This document shows positions 27,597 through 36,025 of a stretch of DNA of 64,000 nt, piece by piece. The first letter of the stretch is position 1. The number at the start of each line of letters is the position of its first letter. A program made the translations under genes and the position numbers. Below the pieces are notes generated by a model that had not been told where the DNA came from, made no database searches, and saw only the letters and a list, made by a program, of their open reading frames with translations. The stretch is from NCBI GenBank assembly GCA_963754065.1, contig CAVWFH010000017.1:1-64000 (forward strand), written 5' to 3'. Source of the DNA: JALORV01 sp963754065. Its GTDB lineage: Bacteria > Pseudomonadota > Gammaproteobacteria > Burkholderiales > Burkholderiaceae_F.

Positions 27597-28250
27597 CTAT
27601 ACGGTGACGATGTAGGCCACCAGCGCCGTCGACAGACCCAGAAGCACCAGGGCGCGCAGCCGTACCGTGCGGTTGTCGGCGGCCGGTTCGACGTTAAGCC
27701 CTTCCTTGTCTCCACTGAACATTGCACGCACCAGTCCGTCGTGTCGCGTGGCCGTGTTCCAGGCGATCGCAATCAGGTGCACGGCCACGAGCGCGAGCAG
27801 GAGCCAGCGGTTGATGCGGTGGATACCGGACAGCAGCTTCACCGTCGCCTCGGACGCAAAGATTGCCCAGGGTCCCTCGGTGAAGTCGCCGTCCGAGGCG
27901 TACAGACCGGTCATGACCTGCACTCCGGCCACGAACAACAGCGCATAGACGGAAAGCGATCCGAGCGGGTTGTGGCCGGCGGTCGGCCGCGGGGATCGCA
28001 CATGCGCCACAGCAGCGCGCCAGGACGGAATGAAACTCGAGAACCGCGCGTAGCGGTCGCCCGCGAAGCCCCACAGCAACCGAAACACCAGCAGGGCGAG
28101 AATCGCGTAGCCGAAGCGGAAGTGCCACGCGAGCCAGGGCTGCCCGCCAAACTGGCCGCTGAGCCACGACGCGGTCACGAGCCCCGCCAGCGCCCAGTGG
28201 AACAGCCGCGTCGGCAGGTCCCAGACGCGGATGCGTTGCGGGGCGGACAC
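27597..28250 (-). CDS. Cytochrome b561 family membrane protein
   Basis: The 217-residue integral membrane protein begins IRVWDLPTRLFHWALAGL, the classic start of prokaryotic b561 / Ni-Fe hydrogenase b-type subunits. It has four to five transmembrane helices. Haem-ligand histidines lie in the first helix (FHW), in GIHRINRW and in ALVAVHLIAIAWN. It probably transfers electrons between the quinone pool and a periplasmic partner. The convergent cytochrome c' gene is a natural candidate partner. It starts 7 bases after secF but is functionally unrelated to it. Confidence 0.88.
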   Translation of the reverse strand: MSAPQRIRVWDLPTRLFHWALAGLVTASWLSGQFGGQPWLAWHFRFGYAILALLVFRLLWGFAGDRYARFSSFIPSWRAAVAHVRSPRPTAGHNPLGSLSVYALLFVAGVQVMTGLYASDGDFTEGPWAIFASEATVKLLSGIHRINRWLLLALVAVHLIAIAWNTATRHDGLVRAMFSGDKEGLNVEPAADNRTVRLRALVLLGLSTALVAYIVTV

Positions 28251-28257
28251 GGACGCG

Positions 28258-29193
28258 CTACGGGACGAGCTGCTGTTCTTCGTCCTTCTTGACCGGCTTC
28301 ACCAGATCCTCGCGCTTGACCCCGAGATACATCGCGATCGCGGCGGCGACGAACACCGATGAGTAGATGCCGAAGATGATGCCAATCGTCAGCGCCAGCG
28401 CGAAGTAATGCAGCGCCGGTCCGCCGAAGAAGTACATCGCCAGCGTCATGCACAGCGTCGAGCCGTGCGTGATGATGGTGCGCGAAATGGTCGCGGTGAT
28501 CGCACTGTCGATCACCTCGACCGTTGTCATCTTGCGGTACTTCTTGAAGTGCTCCCGTACGCGATCGAAGATGATGACGGACTCGTTGACCGAGTAACCG
28601 AGCACCGCCAGCACCGCCGCCAGCACCGGCAGCGAGAACTCCCAGCCGAAAATGGCGAACATCCCGATCACCAGGATCACGTCGTGCAAGTTGGCGACGA
28701 TCGCGGCGACCGAAAACTTCCACTCGAAGCGGAAGGCGAGGTAGATCATGATGCCGGCGACGACCAGCAGCAGCGCCAGTGCACCGTCGTGCGCAAGTTC
28801 TTCGCCCACCGCCGGGCCGACAAACTCAACGCGCTTGAGTTCGACCGCCGGGTCTTGCGCCTTCAGCGTCTGCATCACGCGTTCGGCCTGCTCTCCGGCG
28901 GTGTGGCCTTTCTCGATCGGCAGGCGGATCAGCACGTCGCGCGAGGTGCCGAAGTTCTGCACCTGGAATTCGCCCCAGCCTTTCTGCTCGATGGCGCCGC
29001 GAATGCGCTCGAGATCCGCGGCCTGCGGGTAGCTCACCTCCATGACCGTGCCGCCGGTGAACTCGACCGACAGGCTGAGTCCCCGTGTCAACAGGAAGGC
29101 GACTGCGATGCCGAACGAGATGAAGCTGATCGCATTCAGGATCAGCGAGTAGCGCATGAAGGGAATCGTGCGCTTGATTCTGAAAAATTCCAT
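28258..29193 (-). CDS. secF: Protein translocase subunit SecF
   Basis: SecF works with SecD to complete preprotein translocation using the proton gradient. The 311-residue protein has six transmembrane segments and a large first periplasmic loop. Characteristic blocks are LSVEFTGGTVMEV near the N-terminus, VIGMFAIFGWEFSLPVLAAVLAVLGYSVNESVIIFDRVRE, and a C-terminal SSVFVAAAIAMYLG. It follows secD by 22 bases in the yajC-secD-secF order. Length and motifs are normal. Confidence 0.97.
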   Translation of the reverse strand: MEFFRIKRTIPFMRYSLILNAISFISFGIAVAFLLTRGLSLSVEFTGGTVMEVSYPQAADLERIRGAIEQKGWGEFQVQNFGTSRDVLIRLPIEKGHTAGEQAERVMQTLKAQDPAVELKRVEFVGPAVGEELAHDGALALLLVVAGIMIYLAFRFEWKFSVAAIVANLHDVILVIGMFAIFGWEFSLPVLAAVLAVLGYSVNESVIIFDRVREHFKKYRKMTTVEVIDSAITATISRTIITHGSTLCMTLAMYFFGGPALHYFALALTIGIIFGIYSSVFVAAAIAMYLGVKREDLVKPVKKDEEQQLVP

Positions 29194-29215
29194 GGATAGG
29201 TTCCTTCGCGGCCGG

Positions 29216-31090
29216 TTACTTCGCGCCAGCGTCCGCGGTGCCCGGCCGCCATATCTGGCCGATAGAGAGCCCTGCCAGCTTCTTGCGCGAGCCGTACACC
29301 AGGTTGACGATCGCGCGTGACACGAAAACGGCCGAGAAGATCGACGTCAGGATGCCCAGACAGTGCACCACCGCAAATCCGCGCACCGGGCCTGAGCCGA
29401 AGATCAGCAACGCCACGCCCGCGATCAGCGTGGTCGTGTTCGAGTCCAGGATTGTCGCCAGGGCCTTGTCGTAGCCTTCGTAGATCGCCTGCTGCGGACT
29501 TCGGCCGTTGCGCAGTTCCTCGCGCACGCGCTCGTTGATCAGCACGTTCGCGTCGATCGCCATGCCGAGCGTCAGTGCAATGGCCGCGATGCCCGGCAGC
29601 GTCAGCGTGGCCTGCAGCAGCGACAGCAGGGCGATCAGCAGCATCACGTTGACGCTGAGTGCCACCACCGAGATGAGTCCGAACACGCGGTAGTACGCGA
29701 TCATGAAGATCGCGATGGCGGTGAACCCGTACAGCGTCGAGCGGAAGCCGCGCTCGATGTTCTCCTTGCCGAGGCTCGGGCCGATCGTGCGTTCCTCGAT
29801 GATCTCCATCGGCGCCGCAAGTGAGCCTGAACGAATCAGCAGCGCGAGGTCGGTCGTTTCCTGCACCGAGAAGTTTCCGGTGATCTGGAACTGGTTGCCG
29901 AACTCGCCCTGGATGCGGGCGACCGAGATCGCCTCCCCCTTGCCCTTCTCGTACAGCACGATCGCCATCAGCTTGCCGATGTTGTCGCGCGTGATCGCGC
30001 GCATCGCGCGGCCGCCGGCTTCGTCCAGGCGCACCGAGACCGCCGGTCGCTGCGTCTGGCTGTCGATCGTGGCCGAGGCGTTGTTGAGCTGGTTGCCGGT
30101 CACCACCACGTCGCGTTTGAGTGTGACGGGCGTCACCGTGCCGTCGCTCTTGCGCTCCGGCACCGTCAGCGCGCCGACGCCACCGGACGCCATCGCGTCC
30201 TGATCGACCATGCGGATCTCAAGCGTCGCGGTGCGGCCGAGAATCTGCTTGGCGCGCGCGACGTCCTGCACGCCGGGCAGCTGAACGACGATGCGGTCGG
30301 CGCCCTGCTGCTGGATGGTCGGCTCTGCCACGCCCAGTTCGTTGACGCGGTTGTGCAGTGTCGTGATGTTCTGCTTCAGCGCGTTGTCCTGGATTTCCTT
30401 CTGCGCCGCCGGTGACAGCGAGGCAAACAGCAGAAAGTCCGGGCCGGTGCCTTCCTCGCGCAGAGTCAGTTCGCGGATCTGGCCCCGGATCAGGTCCTCG
30501 GCGCGCGCGCGCGTCTCGACGTCGCGGAACTTGATCTCGATCTCGGTCGCCGACTTGGCAATGCCCGAGTGGCGGATGTTCTTTTCGCGCAGCAGGGTGC
30601 GTATGTCCGAGCTGAAGGTTTCGAGCCGTTTGTCGACCGCAGCACGCATGTCGACCTGCAGCAGGAAGTGCACGCCGCCACGCAGGTCGAGGCCAAGGTA
30701 CATCGGCAGCGCGTGTACCGCCTTGAGCCACGTGGGCGTGTTCGAAATCAGGTTCAGCGCGACCACATACGCCGGGTCGTCGGCATTCGGATTCAGCGCG
30801 CGCTGGATCGCGTCCTTCGCCTGCAGCTGGACGTCGGTGTCGCGGAACCGCGCACGCACCGTTGCGTTGAGCCCGGCCGTATCGAAGAACACGCCGCTGG
30901 TCTCGAACTTGGCGTCCTTCAGGATCGTTTCGATCCGGGCGAGGAGCGCGGCATCGATCTTGACCGTGGGCTTGCCGGACGACACCTGTACTGCGGGTGA
31001 TTCGCCGAAGAAGTTCGGCAGCGTGTAGATCGCGCCGAGCAGCAGAGCGACCGCGATGACGATGTATTTCCAGAGGGGGTAACGGTTCAT
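29216..31090 (-). CDS. secD: Protein translocase subunit SecD
   Basis: The 624-residue protein has an N-terminal membrane anchor (YPLWKYIVIAVALLLGAIYTLPNF) and a large periplasmic P1 domain starting LGLDLRGGVHFLLQVDM. Six C-terminal membrane helices include IALTLGMAIDANVLINERVREELR and GFAVVHCLGILTSIFSAV. The ATG at 31090 gives the standard N-terminus MNRYPLWKY; the frame extends to 31219, but that extension is not SecD-like. It is in an operon with yajC (upstream) and secF (downstream). Confidence 0.97.
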   Translation of the reverse strand: MNRYPLWKYIVIAVALLLGAIYTLPNFFGESPAVQVSSGKPTVKIDAALLARIETILKDAKFETSGVFFDTAGLNATVRARFRDTDVQLQAKDAIQRALNPNADDPAYVVALNLISNTPTWLKAVHALPMYLGLDLRGGVHFLLQVDMRAAVDKRLETFSSDIRTLLREKNIRHSGIAKSATEIEIKFRDVETRARAEDLIRGQIRELTLREEGTGPDFLLFASLSPAAQKEIQDNALKQNITTLHNRVNELGVAEPTIQQQGADRIVVQLPGVQDVARAKQILGRTATLEIRMVDQDAMASGGVGALTVPERKSDGTVTPVTLKRDVVVTGNQLNNASATIDSQTQRPAVSVRLDEAGGRAMRAITRDNIGKLMAIVLYEKGKGEAISVARIQGEFGNQFQITGNFSVQETTDLALLIRSGSLAAPMEIIEERTIGPSLGKENIERGFRSTLYGFTAIAIFMIAYYRVFGLISVVALSVNVMLLIALLSLLQATLTLPGIAAIALTLGMAIDANVLINERVREELRNGRSPQQAIYEGYDKALATILDSNTTTLIAGVALLIFGSGPVRGFAVVHCLGILTSIFSAVFVSRAIVNLVYGSRKKLAGLSIGQIWRPGTADAGAK

Positions 31091-31259
31091 TTGACGGGCG
31101 ACCTCATGTACGCGCCGCTGCGCGGCGCACGTGCACTCGGCGCGAATCAGTTCAGCGGAGCGGGCTTCGGGCGGCCGGGCGCCCGCGCCCGATCTACAGA
31201 AGCAGCGAACGGACGGCACTGGTCGCCGATGGACTTCACTTCAGCTCGGCAAGATCATG

Positions 31260-31607
31260 CTAGATCGACTTCACCGTGCCCTTGGGCAGCAGTGTCTGGA
31301 CCGCGGCGCGCTGGATCGAAATCTGCACAGGCTGGCCGTTGACGGTGGCCACCTGCAGCGTGATGTACTGGTCGGCCATGTCGGTGATCTTGCCGACAAT
31401 GCCGCCGGCGGTGACGACCTCGTCGCCCTTGTTCAGCGCTTCGACCATCGTCTTGTGTTCCTTCTGGCGCTTGACCTGCGGGCGGATCAGCAGGAAATAG
31501 AAGACGATGAAGATCAGCACCATGAAGCCGATCGACATCAGGGACGACTCGGCGCCGGGCTGTGCCGCCGGCGCGGCCTGGGCATACGCATTCGAAATGA
31601 AGAACAT
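31260..31607 (-). CDS. yajC: Preprotein translocase subunit YajC
   Basis: YajC is a small single-span inner-membrane protein associated with SecDF. The 115-residue product has one hydrophobic helix (IGFMVLIFIVFYFLLIRPQ) followed by the conserved RQKEHKTMVEALNKGDEVVTAGGIVGKI cytoplasmic domain. The ATG at 31607 gives the expected length; the open frame continues to 31778 without YajC-like sequence. It precedes secD by about 170 bases. Confidence 0.95.
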   Translation of the reverse strand: MFFISNAYAQAAPAAQPGAESSLMSIGFMVLIFIVFYFLLIRPQVKRQKEHKTMVEALNKGDEVVTAGGIVGKITDMADQYITLQVATVNGQPVQISIQRAAVQTLLPKGTVKSI

Positions 31608-32006
31608 CGGATTCCCCGCGGGAAATTGTGGAAGCGGACCGCTCGCGCACGGCGCGGCACGGTGAAACCGGCGGATTATAGGGCGGCAGGAAAGGGGCGC
31701 TGCGCGTCGAGCACTCACGCCATGCCGCAACCGAGCCGGGAGTCGCCCGGCGGCGAGTGACTTTCTTTGCTTCGCCAAAGAAAGTCACCAAAGAAAGGCG
31801 ACCGCACGAGGCCGGCCTGCGCTGTCGCTTCGGCTGCCCTTGCGCTGCAGGGCATCAGCGGGCCGGGCGCGAAACTCGCTCCCTGCGCTCGCTCAGACAC
31901 GCGCCCGGCACAGCCTCCGCTGCCGCCCCGCACCGCCGCGGCGTCCCCGAGCGGACTCAGCCCGTCGTTGTGCCGGCATTGGACAACGCGACGCGGTTGG
32001 AAGCCT
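31608..32006. other. Roughly 400-base non-coding interval between yajC and tgt
   Basis: No convincing gene is seen between the yajC start and the end of tgt. Open frames here are short, arginine/alanine-rich and unrelated to anything I recognise. The interval holds a strong AT-richer hairpin (31757-31788) and then GC-rich sequence. As both flanking genes are on the minus strand, it should contain the tgt-queA transcript end and the yajC-secDF promoter, but no clear promoter hexamers stand out. Confidence 0.5.
31757..31788. repeat. Perfect 13-bp hairpin, dispersed-repeat-like (GTGACTTTCTTTG)
   Basis: GTGACTTTCTTTG (31757-31769) is followed by the six-base loop CTTCGC and the exact reverse complement (31776-31788). 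A second CAAAGAAAGG follows immediately. The unusually AT-rich composition inside GC-rich surroundings stands out, as does the 'ACTTTCTTTG...CAAAGAAAGT' pattern. It resembles the dispersed intergenic repeats common in Xanthomonadaceae and Burkholderiales genomes. There is no T-run, so a simple intrinsic terminator is unlikely. Confidence 0.75.
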
Positions 32007-33182
32007 TCAAAGGCGCCGCGCAGGCGCAGCGGCAGCGTACGACCCCACGCGCCCGATCACTCGCGAACTCGCCGCCGGAAACGCCTCGTATCGACCCGCC
32101 TCGATGGCGGCACGCGCTTCGCGCATCAGCCCAAGGTAGAAGTGCAGGTTGTGCACGGTATTCAGCCGCGCTCCGAGGATCTCGTTGACCCGCTGCAGGT
32201 GGTGCAGGTAGCTGCGGCTGAACTGGCGGCAGGTCGGGCACTGGCAGGTCGGGTCGACCGGTCCCAGGTCGTCGCGATAGCGCGCATTGCGCAGCTTCAG
32301 GTCGCCGTGCCGGGTGAACAGCCATCCGTTGCGCGCATTGCGGGTCGGCATCACGCAGTCGAACATGTCGATGCCGGCCGCGATGCCGTCGAGCAGATCT
32401 TCCGGCGTCCCGACACCCATCAGGTAGCGAGGCCGATCGCGTGGCAGACGAGGCGTCGTGTGGCTCAGCACGCGCAGCATGTCCTCCTTGGGTTCGCCGA
32501 CCGACAGCCCTCCGATCGCATAGCCGTCGAAGCCGATGTCGACGAGCCCGCCGAGCGATTCGTCGCGCAACGGCTCGTACATGCCACCCTGGACGATGCC
32601 GAACAGCGCATTGCGGTGCCCCTTGGCTTCGCCCAGGCGTTGAAATTCATCGCGGCTGCGCTGCGCCCAGCGCAGCGACAGACGCATCGAAGCGGCCGAT
32701 TCGTCCAGTGAGGCCGGCCGCCCGTCCATCTCGTACGGCGTGCATTCGTCGAACACCATCGCGACGTCCGAATCGAGCACGGTCTGGATGCGCATCGACT
32801 CCTCCGGGGTCAGGAACAGCCGGTCACCGTTGACCGGTGACGCGAAGCGCACGCCGTCCTCGGCGATCGTGCGCAAAGGGCCGAGCGAGAACACCTGGAA
32901 GCCGCCGGAATCGGTCAGGATCGGGCCGTGCCAGCCCATGAAGCGGTGCAGGCCGCCATGCGCCCCGATCACGTCGAGGCCGGGGCGTAGCCAGAGGTGA
33001 AAGGTGTTGCCCAGCACGATCTGCGCGCCCGCTTCGACGAGCTCGGTGGGCGCCATCGCCTTGACCGTGCCGTACGTGCCGACCGGCATGAAGACCGGCG
33101 TTTCCACCGTGCCGTGTGCCAGCGTCAGGCGGCCGCGGCGCGCGGCGCCATCGCTGGCGAGGAGTTCGAAGCCGGTGCTCAT
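32007..33182 (-). CDS. tgt: Queuine/7-aminomethyl-7-deazaguanine tRNA-ribosyltransferase
   Basis: Tgt exchanges guanine-34 of GUN-anticodon tRNAs for preQ1. The 391-residue TIM-barrel protein has the active-site aspartates in LTDSGGFQVFSL and FDCVMPTRNARNG, the base-recognition block GGLSVGEP, and the zinc site in the C-terminus (CQCPTCRQFSRSYLHHL). The ATG at 33182 overlaps the queA stop as ATGA, so the two queuosine genes are translationally coupled. A third queuosine gene, queG, occurs at 51.5 kb. Confidence 0.97.
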   Translation of the reverse strand: MSTGFELLASDGAARRGRLTLAHGTVETPVFMPVGTYGTVKAMAPTELVEAGAQIVLGNTFHLWLRPGLDVIGAHGGLHRFMGWHGPILTDSGGFQVFSLGPLRTIAEDGVRFASPVNGDRLFLTPEESMRIQTVLDSDVAMVFDECTPYEMDGRPASLDESAASMRLSLRWAQRSRDEFQRLGEAKGHRNALFGIVQGGMYEPLRDESLGGLVDIGFDGYAIGGLSVGEPKEDMLRVLSHTTPRLPRDRPRYLMGVGTPEDLLDGIAAGIDMFDCVMPTRNARNGWLFTRHGDLKLRNARYRDDLGPVDPTCQCPTCRQFSRSYLHHLQRVNEILGARLNTVHNLHFYLGLMREARAAIEAGRYEAFPAASSRVIGRVGSYAAAAPARRL

Positions 33183-34237
33183 GGCGCCCACGACGCCCGC
33201 TCGAGCAGCATCGCATCGCCGTAGCTGAAGAAGCGGTAGCGTGCGGTGATCGCGTGCTCGTAGGCCGACCGTATCCGGTCCGGTCCTGCGAAGGCGGACA
33301 CCAGCATCAGCAGTGTCGAACGTGGCAGGTGGAAGTTGGTGATCAGCCGATCGACCGCACGGAAGCGGAAGCCGGGCCGGATGAAAAGCGCGGTTTCACC
33401 TGAGCCGGCCCTCACGTGGTCGGCGCCGAGCGTGGCGGACTCGAGTGCGCGCAGGCTGGTCGTGCCGACCGCGACAATGTTTTTGCCGCTCCGCCGAGCC
33501 TCGCCGATCGCCGCCGCTGTCGCCACCGGAACGTCGTACCACTCGGAGTGCATCCGATGCTCGTCCAGCCGCTCGGTACGCACCGGTTGAAACGTGCCGG
33601 CACCGACGTGCAGTGTCAGGCGGGACGATTGCACTCCCCGCGCGTGAAGCCGTTCAAGCAGTTCCGGCGTGAAGTGCAGACCGGCGGTGGGCGCGGCCAC
33701 CGCTCCTGGGCGTTGCGCATAGACGGTCTGGTACCGCTCGGCATCCATCGGGCCATCTGCGTGGGTGATGTACGGCGGCAGGGGCACATGGCCGTGACGA
33801 TCGAGGACCGAGAGCACGTCGCGTTCGAAACGCAGCACGAAGAAGTCGTCCCGTCGCCCTTCGACGGTCGCCTGGACCGTCTCGTCGAAAACGAAGGTGG
33901 CGCCGACGGCGGGCCGGTGGCTGGTACGGACCAGTGCCAGCGCCAGCGTAGGTTCCAGCACGCGTTCGACCAGCGCCTCGACCTTGCCGCCGCTGGGCTT
34001 GCGCCCCAGCAGCCGCGCTTTGATCACGCGGGTGTCGTTGAAGACGAGCAGGTCGTCAGGGCCGAGCAGTCGCTCGATGTCCGCGAAGTGCAGATCGTGT
34101 AACGCCGCCGGCGTTACGTGCAGAAGTCGACTGGAGCAGCGATCGACCAGCGGGTGCTGTGCGATCAGCTCCGGCGGCAACTCGAAGTCGAAATCGGCGA
34201 GCGTCAGTTCTTGTTCGGCGATGGCTTGACTGGCCAT
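33179..34237 (-). CDS. queA: S-adenosylmethionine:tRNA ribosyltransferase-isomerase
   Basis: QueA adds the ribosyl moiety of SAM to preQ1-modified tRNA, forming epoxyqueuosine. The 352-residue protein starts LTLADFDFELPPELIAQHP and has LLVFNDTRVIKARLLG, PTAGLHFTPELL and HVGAGTFQPVRTE, all standard QueA blocks. It is the first gene of a queA-tgt pair. tRNA-Leu and a tRNA fragment lie just upstream. Confidence 0.97.
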   Translation of the reverse strand: MASQAIAEQELTLADFDFELPPELIAQHPLVDRCSSRLLHVTPAALHDLHFADIERLLGPDDLLVFNDTRVIKARLLGRKPSGGKVEALVERVLEPTLALALVRTSHRPAVGATFVFDETVQATVEGRRDDFFVLRFERDVLSVLDRHGHVPLPPYITHADGPMDAERYQTVYAQRPGAVAAPTAGLHFTPELLERLHARGVQSSRLTLHVGAGTFQPVRTERLDEHRMHSEWYDVPVATAAAIGEARRSGKNIVAVGTTSLRALESATLGADHVRAGSGETALFIRPGFRFRAVDRLITNFHLPRSTLLMLVSAFAGPDRIRSAYEHAITARYRFFSYGDAMLLERASWAP

Positions 34238-34272
34238 GCGTGTCTTCCGGCGCGCAATGCGCGCGGGGGGTT

Positions 34273-34315
34273 TGGTGCCGGGAAAGGGAATCGAACCCTT
34301 ACGGTATTGCTACCG
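34273..34315 (-). repeat. tRNA-Leu 3'-end fragment (43-base perfect copy)
   Basis: These 43 bases are identical to 34440-34482, the 3' half of the neighbouring tRNA-Leu gene: CCA end, acceptor strand, T arm and variable arm. Homology stops abruptly at the variable arm, so no full tRNA can form. A 3'-terminal tRNA copy in direct orientation is the usual footprint of a site-specific integrase (attL/attR). The 124 bases between the two copies hold no gene, only a small dyad TAACCTCGC-TGC-GCGAGGTTA at 34379-34399. Confidence 0.85.
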
Positions 34316-34439
34316 GAATCTGCGAATGCTCCGGCTTCGCCTTCGCAGTTTTGTTTCCGGCCGCATGCTACGCAAGCTTAACCTCGCTGCGCGAGGTTAG
34401 CCTGCAACGAAATCCCGCGGAACGCGGCAACGTTCAGCG

Positions 34440-34526
34440 TGGTGCCGGGAAAGGGAATCGAACCCTTACGGTATTGCTACCGCGGGATTTTGAGTCCCGT
34501 GCGTCTACCAGTTCCGCCATCCCGGC
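34440..34526 (-). tRNA. tRNA-Leu (anticodon CAA)
   Basis: The minus strand folds as a class II tRNA of 87 bases including an encoded CCA. The acceptor stem is GCCGGGA paired with TCCCGGC. The anticodon stem is CGGGA/TCCCG with loop CTCAAAA, giving anticodon CAA for UUG codons. There is a long variable arm (CGGTAGCAATACCG) and a T arm with GGTTCGATTCC. These features specify leucine. Its 3' half is duplicated about 167 bases away. Confidence 0.96.
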
Positions 34527-34573
34527 TGGGCGGCGAATTATCTATGAAAGCGGGCGCTCGACCAAACCTGCGC

Positions 34574-35035
34574 TCAGTGCGCGGCGCCGGAAGGGCGATC
34601 CTTCACCACCACGGTACCGGCGAGCTTGTCGTGCCAGCCCTGTTTGCGCGCATCGAACGCCACCCAGATCAGGCCGAGGCACAGCGGGATCATCGAAACG
34701 TAGTATCCAAGGTAGCGGCCAACGAGCTGGCCCGTTGAGGCGGGCCGGCCGGTGCGCGCATCGACGATGCGGGCACCAATGGCGATCTTGCCGGGCGTAG
34801 CCTGGCGGTAGACCCAGAACAGAATCACGGCGACTGCCGGCAGTACCCAGTTGAGCAGCAGGTCAGCGGCGCCGCCCATCATGTCCGGTTCCACGAAGTA
34901 TCCGGGGCCGTAGATCCAGTAGAGCAGGGGCACGATGATCAGCAGCAGCAGTACGCTGTCGATGAGTGCCGCGCCGACGCGTGCCCAGAAACCGACGTAC
35001 TCGGCCCCGGCCAGCCCATCCGTGTCGGTGGCCAT
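34574..35035 (-). CDS. RDD family membrane protein
   Basis: The 153-residue protein has the RDD-family pattern: an Arg and Asp in the first helix (FWARVGAALIDSVLLLLI) and a later aspartate-bearing segment (FDARKQGWHDKLAGTVVV). There are three to four hydrophobic segments. RDD proteins are poorly characterised; some act as ion antiporters. Its ATG overlaps the panC stop by one base (TGATG), so it is translated with panC, though no functional link is obvious. Confidence 0.87.
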   Translation of the reverse strand: MATDTDGLAGAEYVGFWARVGAALIDSVLLLLIIVPLLYWIYGPGYFVEPDMMGGAADLLLNWVLPAVAVILFWVYRQATPGKIAIGARIVDARTGRPASTGQLVGRYLGYYVSMIPLCLGLIWVAFDARKQGWHDKLAGTVVVKDRPSGAAH

Positions 35036-35877
35036 CAGATCTCCAGGTTGTCGATCAGTCGCGTCGTGCCGAGTTTGGCGGCCGTCAGGACCACCAGCGC
35101 TTCGCCGGACTCGACCTCGCCCGCAGCAGGTGCGTTCAGGTCGCGTTGACGCCGCACCGAAACGTAATCGACCTTCCAGCCGTTGGCCGCCAGTTCGCGC
35201 TCGGCGTCGTGCTCGATGCGTGCCACGTCGTACTCGCCGCCGCGCACGCGGTCGCGCACGGAATTCAGTGTTGCGTACAGGCGCGGTGCTTCCTTGCGTT
35301 CAGTCTCGCTCAGGAAGCGGTTGCGTGAGGACAGGGCCAGGCCGTCGGGATCGCGCACCGTCTCGTGCGGGATGATCTCGGTCGGCAGCGCGAACTGCCG
35401 GCACATGTTGCGCACGATCATCAGCTGCTGGTAGTCCTTCTTGCCGAACACGGCCACGCGCGGCTGGACGCAAGAGAAGAGCTTCAGAACGACGGTCGAG
35501 ACGCCGACGAAGAAACCCGGGCGGAACTCGCCTTCGAGAATGTCACCGAGGTCGTGCGGCGGCTGCACTCGGTAGCTTTGCGGCTCCGGATACATCTCCG
35601 ATTCGTTCGGCGCGAACAGCACGTAGACATGGTTGTTCTGCTGCAGCTTGTCGATGTCCTCCTGCAGCGTGCGCGGATACTTGTCGAAGTCCTCGTTCGG
35701 ACCGAACTGCAGCCGGTTGACGAAGATCGAGGCCACCACCGGGTCGCCGTGCTGGTGCGCCATCGCCATCAGCGACAAGTGGGCCGCGTGCAGGTTGCCC
35801 ATGGTCGGGACGAACGCAATGCGGTTCTGCCCGCGCAGCTGGTCGCGCAACGCTTCGATCGTATGAACGACTTTCAT
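35035..35877 (-). CDS. panC: Pantothenate synthetase
   Basis: PanC joins pantoate and beta-alanine with ATP. The 280-residue protein has PTMGNLHAAHLSLM, carrying the nucleotidyl-transferase HxxH signature, the pantoate/ATP-binding FGKKDYQQLMIVRNM, and SSRNRFLSETER. It follows panB on the same strand with a 148-base gap, and the pair covers two steps of pantothenate synthesis. Length is normal. Confidence 0.96.
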   Translation of the reverse strand: MKVVHTIEALRDQLRGQNRIAFVPTMGNLHAAHLSLMAMAHQHGDPVVASIFVNRLQFGPNEDFDKYPRTLQEDIDKLQQNNHVYVLFAPNESEMYPEPQSYRVQPPHDLGDILEGEFRPGFFVGVSTVVLKLFSCVQPRVAVFGKKDYQQLMIVRNMCRQFALPTEIIPHETVRDPDGLALSSRNRFLSETERKEAPRLYATLNSVRDRVRGGEYDVARIEHDAERELAANGWKVDYVSVRRQRDLNAPAAGEVESGEALVVLTAAKLGTTRLIDNLEI

Positions 35878-36025
35878 CGTGTCGGAGCCCGTCGGTCGGG
35901 CGCGCGGAGGGCAAGGCCGCGGATTGTAGAGCGTGACCTGATATCAAGCGGCACCGGTCGGCGCCTGGGCAAATCGGCGAATGCCGCCAGGTGCTCAACG
36001 GACCGGGATGGACCCCCGGCGTTTC

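Noticed and set aside
31767..32711. Plus-strand frame starting inside the 31.76 kb hairpin
   Set aside because: It begins in a repeat and runs antisense to tgt; such frames are commonly mis-annotated as hypothetical proteins.
34273..34315. A second tRNA gene upstream of queA
   Set aside because: Only the 3' half is present; there is no acceptor 5' strand, D arm or anticodon arm.
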